Source: Mesostigma viride
Taxonomy: Eukaryota; Streptophyta; Mesostigmatophyceae; Mesostigmatales; Mesostigmataceae
NCBI GenBank assembly: GCA_009746045.1
Contig: RPFO01000885.1
Location: forward strand, 1 to 64,000
Direction: 5' to 3'
Length of the DNA: 64,000 nucleotides
Shown: positions 17,740-29,400 of the stretch, piece after piece
How the letters are laid out: the number at the start of each line of letters is the position of its first letter
Position numbering within the stretch: position 1 is the first letter of the stretch
The notes under the pieces: model-generated
Told to the model about the DNA's origin: nothing
The model's input: the letters and a program-made list of their open reading frames with translations, nothing else
The model's database searches: none
Position numbers and translations under genes: made by a program

Positions 17740-18315
17740 ATGGCTTCCCGAAACGCAGGGCCTTGCGAGAAGGCGTTGGCCACGCTTGGAAAATACCTCG
17801 ATAGTCTCGAGGACGGCCAGACAAAGATATCGGACCAGCTCGTATACCTGACGCATCAGGTCTCTCTCTTGTCCGGGGCACCCGGTGCTGTTGGAGGCAC
17901 CGGCCCTACCTGCGAGGTTCTCAAGATTCACGACGCTGGATATGACGATGTCGACCGCAAGACGCCCAAAATTTGCGTCGAGTGGGTCTACGAGAGGAAC
18001 GCGGCAAGGCCGAGGAAGGTCGAGGACCGATGTGAGTGGATTCGCCTCGACCAAGCCGACGGATGCGTTAAGATGGTCGACGAATTCGTCGATGGCTTCT
18101 CCAAGTCCAAGCGCCAGCCAGGCATTGCCCCCGTTACCCTCTACAAGGCATGGGAGGAGGCAAAGAAGGGTTTCGAGGACGCAAAGACCGCCACTTCCCA
18201 TGGCAGGAAGAGGAGCCGCGAGGAAGCGTCAAGCTCCCACGGCCATGTCTACAAGAGGAAGACCGGCTCGAACGTTGTGAAGAGCCAGACTGGAAACTCC
18301 AAGGACAAGGAGTAG
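17740..18315 (+). CDS. Lysine/arginine-rich viral-type protein (191 aa)
   Basis: Intact ORF with ATG at 17740, the last plus-strand ORF of the viral block. The N-terminal 45 residues form a likely helix (EKALATLGKYLDSLEDGQTK). The middle is a mixed alpha/beta stretch with VEWVYERNAARPRKVEDRCE. The C-terminus is very basic with a nuclear-localisation-like GRKRSREE and YKRKTG. I do not recognise a family. Codon use and density match the neighbouring viral genes more than the host exons, so I assign it to the element. A nucleic-acid-binding role is possible from charge alone. Confidence 0.55.
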   Translation: MASRNAGPCEKALATLGKYLDSLEDGQTKISDQLVYLTHQVSLLSGAPGAVGGTGPTCEVLKIHDAGYDDVDRKTPKICVEWVYERNAARPRKVEDRCEWIRLDQADGCVKMVDEFVDGFSKSKRQPGIAPVTLYKAWEEAKKGFEDAKTATSHGRKRSREEASSSHGHVYKRKTGSNVVKSQTGNSKDKE

Positions 18316-18633
18316 AGTGTCGTCTTGTTGACGACGGCAACGAGCTTGCCATTTCGCTCTTGTTGAGCTGATAACGAATGTGAACGTGATATAAATTTTA
18401 ATGAATTCGTTTATGCAGTATACAACGCGTCAATGCATGCTGAAAACAATTTTCATTCGTCTCGAAATGCAGTTCTAACTATGGGTTAAACGTCCAGAGT
18501 AAACCTCTCATGCATCGACACAGGTCGTATGGGATTCTTGCATAGGTCGTATGAGTTTCCAGAGTAATATATCCCTAACACTCTGCACACCCCGCCGCGC
18601 GGCCCTCGCCGGCTCCCTCACCCTGCGAGGCCA

Positions 18634-19119
18634 TGGCGAAAAATTGGGCGGTCTTTTTCTTAAGAGTAAGTACGTGCAATTTTTCGCCACCTCCAACAAC
18701 CCACGCCACCTCAGCGCCGGCCAGTGGGGGAAGGTGGCGAAAAATTGGGCGTTCTTTTCTTAAGACTACTTACGTGCAATTTTTCGCCATCACTCTCACA
18801 CCTTGACAAACACCTCCTATGACCCGCGCCAAGGGGTGGCAAGGTGGCGAAAAATTGGGCGTTCTTTATATAAGAGTAAGTACGTGCAATTTTTCGCCAT
18901 CACTCTCACACCTTGACAAACACATCCTATGACCCGCGCCAAGGGGTGGCAGGGTGGCGAAAAATTGGGCGTTCTTTATATAAGAGTAAGTACGTGCAAT
19001 TTTTCGCCATCACTCTCACACCTTGACAAACACCTCCTATGACCCGCGCCAAGGGGTGGCAGGGTGGCGAAAAATTGGGCGTTCTTTATATAAGAGTAAG
19101 TACGTGCAATTTTTCGCCA
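18634..19119. repeat. Five tandem copies of a palindromic E2F-like unit
   Basis: Starts at 18634, 18735, 18845, 18955 and 19065; the last three intervals are exactly 110 bp. Each copy begins TGGCGAAAAATTG and, about 30 bp later, carries its reverse complement CAATTTTTCGCCA, so each forms a stem with 13-bp arms. GGCGAAA/TTTCGCC resembles the E2F binding core. The 318 bp to the left, from the last viral stop, shows no gene. The repeats flank the right side of the viral element. Confidence 0.85.
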
Positions 19120-19241
19120 TCCTTGTCACACCCCCAACACACACCCTCACAATTCTGCCAGGGGTGGTGACAGATGCCAGCCTAAATGTCACAAGCTTGG
19201 TGAGCAGTGGTGGCAGGCGGGCACTTATGTTTTTTGCAAGT

Positions 19242-19273
19242 GGTTTAGGGTTTTAGGGTTTAGGGTTTAGGGT
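19242..19273 (+). repeat. Interstitial telomere-type repeat
   Basis: Four consecutive units of TTTAGGG, one with an extra T. TTTAGGG is the plant and green-algal telomere unit. A short internal tract like this can mark a healed break or an insertion by telomerase. Confidence 0.7.
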
Positions 19274-19398
19274 GAGACCCCCTCCTAGGCCGCGGTCACT
19301 ATAGGGTCACTATAGGGGTGGCAGATGCCAGCATAAGGGTGGTGCACTTCTCCTAGTCGCGATGACGGAATGATGACGGAATGATGATGGAAGCTACT

Positions 19399-19764
19399 TA
19401 ATTAATTAATTAATTAATTAATGCATGTGAGCCTGCACGCTCCATTAAGGATTGGCCATGCATGTAAATCGACATGCAGTGTACGAATGAATCTAAACAA
19501 CGTGCAGCTACCCAGGAGCTCCAGAGGTCGTGCATGCATGCAGATCAACATTGCATGGGAAGAAGCGACCAACGCCAGGCATTCAAATGCACATGCAGGG
19601 GCCAGCCGCAGCCCGTTCATTCAAATAGGGGCCCCTTCAAATAGGCATCAGGCGTGATCCCCGATATCACGTAACATGCATGCATCACAACATATTTCTG
19701 ACTATGAAGCATGAATATTTGCAGTGATCCAATCCTGCAGAGCCAGATACCCAAATTAATAGTC
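19399..19764. repeat. TTAA microsatellite and gene-free spacer
   Basis: Six TTAA units at 19399-19422, then ordinary sequence rich in GCATGCA words and no ORF of interest until the stop of the LRR gene. Confidence 0.5.
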
Positions 19765-21129
19765 TTACTGAATCCATGTCTTGCTTTCCTGCGGGCCGAC
19801 GAGATTAAATGTAACCCAGGCACACCCAAACGCGTAAAACTTCTGCATCAGCTTGCAATTGCTGGCCACCACCACGATGCTACCATCGGTCACGCCGGGG
19901 CAACCCCTGACATCCAAATGCTGCAGCTGCCTGCAGTTCTCCCCCACAAGCCGCATACTGTGGTCCGTCACGCGGTCGCACTCCCCCACATCCAAAAGCT
20001 GGAGGCCGGCACAGTTCCTGCCCACGACGGCAATGCTGCGATCCGTCACGCCGCCGCACTGCCACACGTCCAAATGCTTCAGCCCTCTGCAGTTCTCCGC
20101 CACCACGCTAATGCTGGCGTCCGTGACGCCCCCGCACATGGCCACCTTGAGGTACCGCAGCCACGTGCAGTGTTGGCCGACCACCCTGATACTGCGGTCG
20201 GTCACACCGTAGCACTGCGACGCGTCCAGGTGCTCCAGGGATGCGCAGTTCGCCCCCACAACACTGATGCTGGCGTCAGTGATCCTGGGACACCGCCACA
20301 CGTCCAGCTGTCGTAGCTGCCGGCAGTTCTCCCCCACGAGCCGAATGCTAGCGTCGGTCACCCCGTCGCAGTGGCCTAGCTTCAGCACGCGAAGGCCAGG
20401 GCAGCGCGCCCCCACGGGGGTAATGCTGCGATCCGTCACACCCACACACAGCGAGGCGTTCAGGTACTCGAGCTGACGGCAGTTGAGGCCGAGTGCCCAC
20501 AGGGACTGGTCGGTGACTCCGCCGCACTCCTCGATGTTCAGGTTTGTCAGCTGGCGACACCTGTCCACAACGACCCTCATGCTGGCGTCTGTGACCAGCA
20601 CACACGAGCCCACATCTAGGTGGCGTAATTGTGAGCATCCTTCAGCCACGCGCCGCATGCCCACATCCCCCACCGCGACACACTTGCGCAGGTTCAGGTG
20701 CTCCAGACCGCGACAGCTGTCCGCCACGGCCACAATACCTTCATCCGTCACACAGCCACACAAGGAGAGGTCCAAGTGGGACAGAGCGCGGCAGTGCCGG
20801 CTGATAGCAACCAGCTCGCGGTCCCGAGCGAACCAGACCAGGTCACGGTCCTCCCAGCCAGGGAGTGGGGGGTCCACTGGCGGGCGACGCCCTGCTGCCA
20901 GCACATGAAGGTTTGGGCAAGCGCGTGACAGCTGTACGGCGGCGCGCCCTGGGTCATGCACGGCCAGGTCATCGCCGAATATTTCGGCTTGCGTCCGTAG
21001 TGACTCGTCCACGCAGGCGCGCAGGGAGCACGACAGGTGCCGCAGACGCACGCGGTCGAGCAGGGGGACATACGACAGAAGTGCCGCGCCCAGGCCGGCC
21101 ACCGCGGTGATGTCATCCAGTGATGGCAT
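19765..21129 (-). CDS. F-box/LRR-type protein with cysteine-containing leucine-rich repeats
   Basis: Single-exon host gene of 454 aa, ATG at 21129. Residues about 10-50 (LLSYVPLLDRVRLRHLSCSL) resemble a degenerate F-box. From about residue 105 there are twelve complete 26-residue LRR-CC units and part of a thirteenth, each of the form L..LD...C..VTD.SI..V...C. Proteins of this build (FBXL/AMN1 class) are substrate receptors of SCF ubiquitin ligases. If the F-box is not functional it may be a plain adaptor. The repeats are unusually uniform, with many differing by only a few residues, which points to recent internal duplication or gene conversion. The final segment (AFGCAWVTFNLVGPQES) leaves the repeat pattern. 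No intron is needed. Confidence 0.85.
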   Translation of the reverse strand: MPSLDDITAVAGLGAALLSYVPLLDRVRLRHLSCSLRACVDESLRTQAEIFGDDLAVHDPGRAAVQLSRACPNLHVLAAGRRPPVDPPLPGWEDRDLVWFARDRELVAISRHCRALSHLDLSLCGCVTDEGIVAVADSCRGLEHLNLRKCVAVGDVGMRRVAEGCSQLRHLDVGSCVLVTDASMRVVVDRCRQLTNLNIEECGGVTDQSLWALGLNCRQLEYLNASLCVGVTDRSITPVGARCPGLRVLKLGHCDGVTDASIRLVGENCRQLRQLDVWRCPRITDASISVVGANCASLEHLDASQCYGVTDRSIRVVGQHCTWLRYLKVAMCGGVTDASISVVAENCRGLKHLDVWQCGGVTDRSIAVVGRNCAGLQLLDVGECDRVTDHSMRLVGENCRQLQHLDVRGCPGVTDGSIVVVASNCKLMQKFYAFGCAWVTFNLVGPQESKTWIQ

Positions 21130-23497
21130 GGCGCTATTGTGTGGTCCTACGGTGTCATGCTGGAAGACAAAGGGGTTGTGGTGTTGTTGAGGAGAAACAA
21201 AGAAAACGTTGACAACAAGATGTTGACGTCAAAGCGTTGATGACAAAGCGTTGGTGGCAAGCAGTTGATGGCAAGGCGTTCAGGCAAGGCGCTGATGGCA
21301 AGGCGTTGATAAGTAGCCTAGTAGAAGGTGCTCATGTGGGCTAGTAAGCAACAGAACGGTTAAAAAGCAACAGAAAGAAAGGGTGCCTCAGCCCCCACCA
21401 AAGCCTGCCGGCATAAACACCAGCATGCACGTTTGAGACCAAGTTGAAGAAGCCTCGCTGCACGGCTGACATGGAACAACGGGTTGCTCCAGATCGGAGT
21501 GCTAAGCATAGCACACACAAAAGAATATGTGGCTGCCTGGGACATTCCAAGCAGTGAACACACGTTCTTCACATGCAGAGCCGCAGCGGACCCCTCACTG
21601 ACGATAATGGTTGAGACAGCATCCCATTCCTGCTGCCACCATGTGGGGGCAGGGGAAGCGACGGAACAGGAATCCGGCAGCTACTAGATACATACTGGCT
21701 ACCATGCCTACTTTCCCATGACTTGAAGATGGTGCCTGCAAAAGTGTACGAATTTCTTAATGCGTTCCTCTCGTGAAAATTGTGAGGCAGAGATGTGAGA
21801 AACGTTTACCTTCCAACGTATGCATGCTCACTTTTTCTGACATCTCCTACCTCGCAGTGCCCTAGCAAGCTAAGGGTAGGAGCTTATTGCGCCTTGCAAG
21901 TGCAGTAATGCACATAGCATGGCTAGTCAAACGAGTTCCGTAAACGAGGGTATGTAATAAGACACGCCCCACGACGACACGCCGGAATACGACGCGACCG
22001 GGCAGCGGTATAACGCTGCTTGGGGCAGTCATTGCTTTTCGAGGCGTGTTCAGCTAGTCTACCAGTAGTCCAAAACCGGATTGCCGATGCATATATCAGT
22101 TAGAAATTCGTCCAACTAACACCAGATGTCCATCGTTTGACCTTACCCCAATGATTCGTTTAAGAAAAATCAATCTACTAATTCAAAACCGCGGCCAAGC
22201 CAGGGAACGTGCGTGCTGAACGCTGTATTGACATTATCGCTTCCCGATCCAAAAAATTCACTTACGTGGGATGAAGCCTTGGGTTCGCCCGGCCCCTCTA
22301 CGCAGTACGCAGATACAGAGCTTCGTGCAGCGTCACGCACTTGTGCAAGGCATCTTGCTTGCAAAGGGCACGCACGAACAAAAAGCTTCGATAATTCCGG
22401 ACCAAGTTGCTGTGCTTGTCAATTATGACGTGAACTAGGATACCGTGAACCGGATGCGGCACCGACTTGCTTAGCAAAACCGAGGCGCCGCCCCGATCTC
22501 TTCAAGTAAGATCTATTATCCAGTTCCTGGCTTTTACGGAATCGGCGGAGGAACGTCCTTTTAGCGGTGCTTCGGTTCATTATACCGCCAACTAAGCAAT
22601 TACTTCGTAGAGTTCGTCTTAAATGTGAACCGGTCCGCGCCAGGCGCTAATCGCTCTCTGTTATTCCCGATCCTGGCTAGGCGTTGATGCATCATAATAC
22701 ATGCATGCATGGTCGCATATGCCGCACCGGTCACGTGCCGCCGAGCGTGAGCAGAAGCGGTTGCACAGTGCTACAGTAGAAAAGCCACGCTCATTTCTGG
22801 GGATCCCGAGACCCGAATCCTTCCAGCGCATTCGCTAATAATCGCTATCCCAGATTATTTCGGCGGTTGGCTCTTCTTGGTCGCTGGTCACTGGTCACTG
22901 TTCAGTGGTCAAGGTCAGTGGTCCTGGAACGTACAAGGGCTGCAGCACGCGAAGCGACGGGCGCGTGACGGGTGTCCCCCTCTCGCTGTACGGCGCGGTG
23001 GCAGCGAGCGGTTGGCCACTACCTTGTCCATGGCGCAACTGGAAAACGCGATGTAGTAAACTTGCGATACACTTGCAGCCATATATGACGGCTAGTCCCC
23101 AGCACTTTGGACAAGCTGACGGGAAAGTGGAAGTTTTATTACGAGTCGGCAGATCATTAGCTGCCGGTGTGTATGTTGTCTGCTTCGGTGGATAGGCATG
23201 ATGGCACCGTACATTTTTGACAGGCAGAAAACCTGCCTCCGAAACTGGATAATACGTAATAACTTATCGACCACCAGCGGTGCACTGCTGGGTCATATCT
23301 GAGCTTATTTATCATTCGTGGTAGAACCTTTTACATGCTACTTTGCATTTGCACGAGCAATCTGTGCACCGACGCTCAGCACAGGTTTGCTGCGCAGAGA
23401 CAAGCCGACACGCGGTTCGCCTCTAGATAGAAGATACCTTCAGTTCGGGCATATGCCTTCCTGAGGAACCAAAAAGGGCAGTGTTTTAACTGCCATT
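21130..23497. other. Divergent intergenic region without a recognisable gene
   Basis: Lies between the minus-strand LRR gene and the plus-strand ferroportin, so it should hold both promoters. From 21190 to 21310 there is a diffuse repeat of GTTGATGGCAAGGCG-like words in the LRR leader. The remaining ORFs are short and show no family feature, RNA gene or conserved motif that I can see. Confidence 0.5.
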
Positions 23498-26400
23498 ATG
23501 GTCCTTACTCTGCAACATGTGCAGCATAGCTCGCTTTCTGGATATGTCAGCCACATTCAGGTTCAAGGATGCAGGTCCTATGCATCATCGACAAGACCAA
23601 GAACATCCCGACCGTTTTGCAAGGCTGGGCTCGTAAGAAAAGGAAGTGTCTGGTTCACCGAGCTGGGCGAGCCGAGCTCCCGTTTCTTACAACAGTAAGT
23701 CTCCGTCGCATGCCATTGTAATGAGGTGTGGACGAACGAGTTGAAGCGTGGATGAACGAGTTGTAGTGGCACTCCTGTTCGTGTCGTTGTCTTTTCGTCG
23801 CTTGTAATGATATGATGGGCTAAATCAGTGTCTGTGTGGGATGGAGTCTGGTTTTGGTCGGAACGGCTTATAAGTTAGTTAACTGCAGTGCTGAGTTGTG
23901 GAAATATATTCAAAGGCAACAGTGGCACATTTCATTAATATGTCCGTGCATTTTTGCACAGTTCTATTACCAGGGTCAAGCCATGTTTCTCATGCTTTCT
24001 AAGATTGAAAATACCTATTTTGGACATGACATGAAGCCATCCAGGTGTAGAGGTTTTTCAAGTGTAGGCTTTTGTATGTGTGCACACTACCATGTGCCTT
24101 TCGTCAGTGATAGGAACAGCTGTGTACTAAAGGAAAACCATTTGACATCCGCCAATATCATATGTATTTTCCCTTGTCAGGGGCTGAGCAACTACTTGGG
24201 TAGCATGTCCTGGAACTAAGAGGTGCAGTGTTCAACAAGTACTATCTAATTGTTCGCCAGTAGCCTGACACCTGGAAGAGCCATGGTTGTTTTTGCCACT
24301 GGCGCAGGCGTGGATGGTCGGGTCCCCACCGAAGGCAACTCTCTCGCCAAGTGCCCTACTCATTCACCCCAAGTCCCGGGTCCGAGCCTCCCTGGGCCGA
24401 AAGGGAGCAGGAAGCAGGGTCCTCAGGGGATGCCGACGCACTCCTGGGTGGCGGCAATGACGGAGCGGATGGCTGGAAGCCCCTGGTTGGCCTTGGAGGG
24501 GGTAGCACTGGTGAATGGGAGGCGATACAACCTGCCAAGGCCAGCAAGAGCGCCGCTGCCCAGCCCGCATTGCTCGCGCGATGGGAGCAAGAGATGCGAG
24601 ACCTGGTGACGTTTGCAAAGGTAACTGTGGGCAGTGGTTTCTCTCTGTATTTCTTGTGAACTTCATTTCTCTGCTTCAACGCACCGCTGCTCAATGCCGG
24701 CTGCTGGTGACAGTTTTCAGTTTGGTGGCAGCTGGACCTCAGTAGCATCCCTGGGTATGAGGGTGTGGGTGTGGGTGGGGCGGCGGGTTTACTGTTGTAT
24801 CCGCATGCATGCACGCACCGCATGCATGCACGCACCGCATGGTTGTACCACAGCATGGGGCATGGTCGCCAGAACGTAAAGCGGTTGTTTGTCGCTTCGT
24901 GGCTAACCATCCGGCGTGGCATCTTGCTAAGATTCTCTTTGTCAAACCTCTTTTTGCCGTCTCCCCATCGGCCGCTTTGCGGCCCGGCACGCTACCTGCC
25001 CCGCACTCACCTGTGCCCCCCGTGGTCCCCATTTGTGTGTCCAAACAATCAATGTCCAAACCATTAATGTCCAAACAATCAACGTCCAAACCATTAATAT
25101 CACTAACATTATCATTTGTTATTTTGTGTGCCCAGGACACGAGGGATGCTGAGCACCCAGAGGCGCTAGGAGGTGAGCGGCACACGTGAATGATGTGGCA
25201 TGGGTGGCATAGTTGCTTCACGCTTGGGGTAGCGAGTCAAGGAAAGCATGGCAGTAAAAGCAAGGGCTGCCGTGTTGGTACCTTGCTTTTCTGATATCTT
25301 AGACTAGGTTATAGAATAATCATAGCATTTAGAACATCTCAACGGGAAACACTTCTCTTAATCTCTCTGCGCAAACAAGCAGCTATTTGATCAAGCAAGC
25401 AAGCGAGCTTGGTGCTTCCTACCACCATTCTCTCACTATCGTGAAATTCCGCCCGCTACGTCCCGCTCCTTACACAAGAGCAGACATGCATCACGTTTGC
25501 AGCGGTAGCACCGTGGTAGCCATCGTTCCAATCTTCTCAATGCAGAGGGGCATGGTTTGTGCCTCCAGCGTGTCCAGTTGCATTTGTGGCTGCACGCCGT
25601 GCCTGCTCGCGATGAGGGGACCGCTGTGGTGTGACGCCCAGCGCCAGTCCCATACGCCATTCCCTTTCATGTCATTTTCTTGTATGTCCTTACCTATGTC
25701 CCCTGCCCTGCCCTGCCCTGCATGCCCTGCCCCGCCCTGGCCTGACCTGACCTGACCTGACCTGACCTGACCCGACCCGACCCGACCCGACCCGACCCGA
25801 CCCGACCCGACCCGACCCGACCCGACCCGACCCGACCCGACCCGACCCGACCCGACCCGACCCGACCCGACCCGACCCGACCCGACCCGACCCGACCCGA
25901 CCCGACCCGACCCGACCCGACCCGACCCGACCCAACCTGACCCGACCCAACCCAACCCAACCCAACCCAACCCAACCCAACCCAACCCAACCCAACCCAA
26001 CCCAACCCAACCCAACCCAACCCAACCCAACCCAACCCAACCCAACCCAACCCAACCCAACCCAACCCAACCCAACCCAACCCAACCCAACCCAACCCGA
26101 CCCAACCCAACCCAACCCAACCCAACCGACCCAAACCGAACCGAACCGAACCGAACCGCACCGCACCGCACCGCACCGAACCGAACCGCACTGCACTGCA
26201 CTGCCTTGCCTTGCCTTGCCTTGCCCCTGCACACACACACGTGTTCGTGCCTCTCTCGTGCTCACGCAGTCTTCTACCAGCTGTACACGGTCAACTGCGC
26301 GGTGGAGCGCGTGTGGAAGTTTGTGCTGCCACTCGCGCTGGTGCAGCTGGGCAGCAGCTTCTACGCGATCGCACTCATGTCCTTCATCAGCCAGGTGTGT

Positions 26401-29400
26401 GCCCTTCTCAGCCAGGTGCATGCCGTGGGTAGCCCATATCTCTCCTTGGACAGCCGGGTGTGGTGGTAGACAGAACACGACGCGCGTTCTAGCGTGTGAA
26501 GAGCTGGAGAAGAGGAAGGTATGGGCCGGTTGTCAGCAACCAACATGGTAGTCCTTTAACCTAGGGGAGCGGGGGGGGAGATGTGTTCAGTGAATGCCCG
26601 GTTAGTATCCAAGCGGCTCCACGTCTGGCCAAGGATGACATCGCCGCTTCATCATGATGAAGTGCTTGGGAACACGGGATAGACACTCCCAGCTGGTTGG
26701 CGGTAAGCTATTTATGTCAGAATGTTCGTGCACTGTTGCTTTTTGGCCAGTCAGGGCCCACCAGTGATTGCTACGACATGCCTGCCTAACACACATCCCT
26801 GCTGGCTGCCTGCCCTCCTTGCCAACCCCTGGCATCCTGTGCCAGGTGGCACTCGTCTCCCTGGGCCCCTGGGTGGGCCACTGGATCGACACGAGCTGCC
26901 GCATCTCCACCGTGTGCACACTGCTGTGGATGACGGTGAGACGCCACAGTTCCTGGAGTTTTTGCACAAGTGTCTGTGCCCTGGTCGTCCCATACGCATA
27001 ATGTAATCACGCACTTAGTAGTTCACGATGACTACCGCCACCACGGGGCTGTCAGCTATGGCCATTGGGCCAGTGGGCCTATCATGGCCCGTGACGCGTG
27101 GCCCGTCGGCCGTCGCTGGGCCAGTGGCGGGAAGCACACTGCTCCACATGATGCCGCGCGGCACCATACAGCACATGTGTATATGATACAGTACAAGTAG
27201 ACACCTTGGAGAGTCAAGCCCCTGTTATTTTTTATGGCCCCTAGGAAATCCAGGGCCTTTTGCGCAACGCCTGTCTAAATTTTGGCCTGCCCATTCCAAG
27301 TTCAGCCCGTCTATTCCCGTCCCAAACTACTTGTCTGACAGAAAGTTCCGTCCCAACTTCCCGCCCCCGCGTCCCAACTGCAACTTCCAACCCATCGATA
27401 GTTGATAGTCCATAGATAGTTGAGAGTTGAGAGTCGCGTAGAATCCCGGCCCAAACATTTGCCCAAACCTTTGCCCAACCCCCGTCCCATTGATCGTTGA
27501 CAGGTAACATGTCTCCCATTCCTGGGTTTCCCGTCCAACCGACTCCCGGACGATCTCTCGGGGTTGAAGGGGACATGTTAGGGTCAAGCCCCTATTATTT
27601 TAGACGGCCCTTATGGAATCTGAGGCAGGGTTTCTTTTAAGGTTTTTGCACTGAGCCACGTGTGGCGATTTGAACTTCCAGAACTATATTGTTGACTTTG
27701 CCACCGTTTGGCTTTTAGCCAACGTGTAAGTTAGGCTCGGCACGGCCACGTGTGGCGGGCTACCCGAGGGGCTGCTTACAATCCTCTTTGGTGCAGCGAA
27801 GTGATTCCCCGGTGCAGAAACTACAAGTAGAAGGGCATGGCACAGGGCTACGCTACGCTCATCGGCCCACTGCTCAGTTCTGACCACTCGCTGTGCACTG
27901 CCCAGTGCCCAGTGCCCAGTGCCCAGTGCCCAGTGCCCAGTGCCCAGCGCCCAGCGCCCAGCGCCCAGCGCCCAGCGCCCAGTGCCAAGTGCTGACTACT
28001 GCAGGTGGCTAGGTGCACTTCATCGAGGGACGCATGCGCAGCGTCCAGCATGGCTAGTTGGCCACCCCATGCACTTGAGCGCCAGCTGCCGGCATACTAG
28101 TACTAGTGCACAGAGTGTGGCGGAAGGTTGGCCGAAGGCTGTCTGACACTGCCAATCGTGGCGTCATCTGTACTAGGGCCAATGCACTGCCATTCTGTGG
28201 CAAAGCGAAACTACAAAGTAGAACAGCACCGCCGAATAGTGGCGTATGGACACACTTGCCAAAGATGTGGCACCGCCACAAATCACCAAAATGAGTGCTA
28301 CACCACCACAATTGGCGCCATAGAGCCACCACAAGAAACACTGATCTGAGGTCGCGAGGCCCATAATCCCTAAACGCATAACCCCCTATCTACAATTTCT
28401 GCCTCCTGTACCCGTTCAGCTTTCAAACCGACCCAACCCATGCGGCCTACCCATCCCATTTTTTTGTGTCCCGTCTTGCCCCAATCCATTTCGTCCCGTT
28501 GATAAATAGATGGGTGATAGTTGATACTTGATACTTGATACTTGATACTTGATACTTGATACTTGATACTTGATACTTGGTACTTGGTACTTGGTACTTG
28601 GTACTTGATACTTGATACTTGATACTTGATACTTGATACTTGATACTTGATACTTGATACTTGATACTTGATACTTGATACTTGATACTTGATACTTGAT
28701 ACTTGATACTTGATACTTGATACTTGATACTTGATACTTGATACTTGATACTTGATACTTGATACTTGATACTTGATACTTGATACTTGATACTTGATAC
28801 TTGATACTTGATACTTGATACTTGATACTTGATACTTGATACTTGATACTTGATACTTGATACTTGATACTTGATACTTGATACTTGATACTTGATACTT
28901 GATACTTGATACTTGATACTTGATACTTGATACTTGATACTTGATACTTGATACTTGATACTTGATACTTGATACTTGATACTTGATACTTGATACTTGA
29001 TACTTGATACTTGATACTTGATACTTGATACTTGATACTTGATACTTGATACTTGATACTTGATACTTGATACTTGATACTTGATACTTGATACTTGATA
29101 CTTGATACTTGATACTTGATACTTGATACTTGATACTTGATACTTGATACTTGATACTTGATACTTGATACTTGATACTTGATACTTGATACTTGATACT
29201 TGATACTTGATACTTGATACTTGATACTTGATACTTGATACTTGATACTTGATACTTGATACTTGATACTTGATACTTGATACTTGATACTTGATACTTG
29301 ATACTTGATACTTGATACTTGATACTTGATACTTGATACTTGATACTTGATACTTGATACTTGATACTTGATACTTGATACTTGATACTTGATACTTGAT

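Noticed and set aside
19711-20928. Plus-strand ORFs opposite the LRR gene
   Set aside because: Antisense shadows of a repetitive coding sequence; the minus-strand frame has the LRR-CC pattern.
23836-24219. 127-codon plus-strand ORF
   Set aside because: Falls in ferroportin intron 1, has no splice role and no family feature.
25490-26478. Gly/Val/Trp-rich ORFs on the minus strand
   Set aside because: Translation of the pentanucleotide array.
27214-27620. Two copies of a GTCAAGCCCCT-led phrase 360 bp apart as transposon ends
   Set aside because: Direct, imperfect and without target duplication; too weak to call an element.
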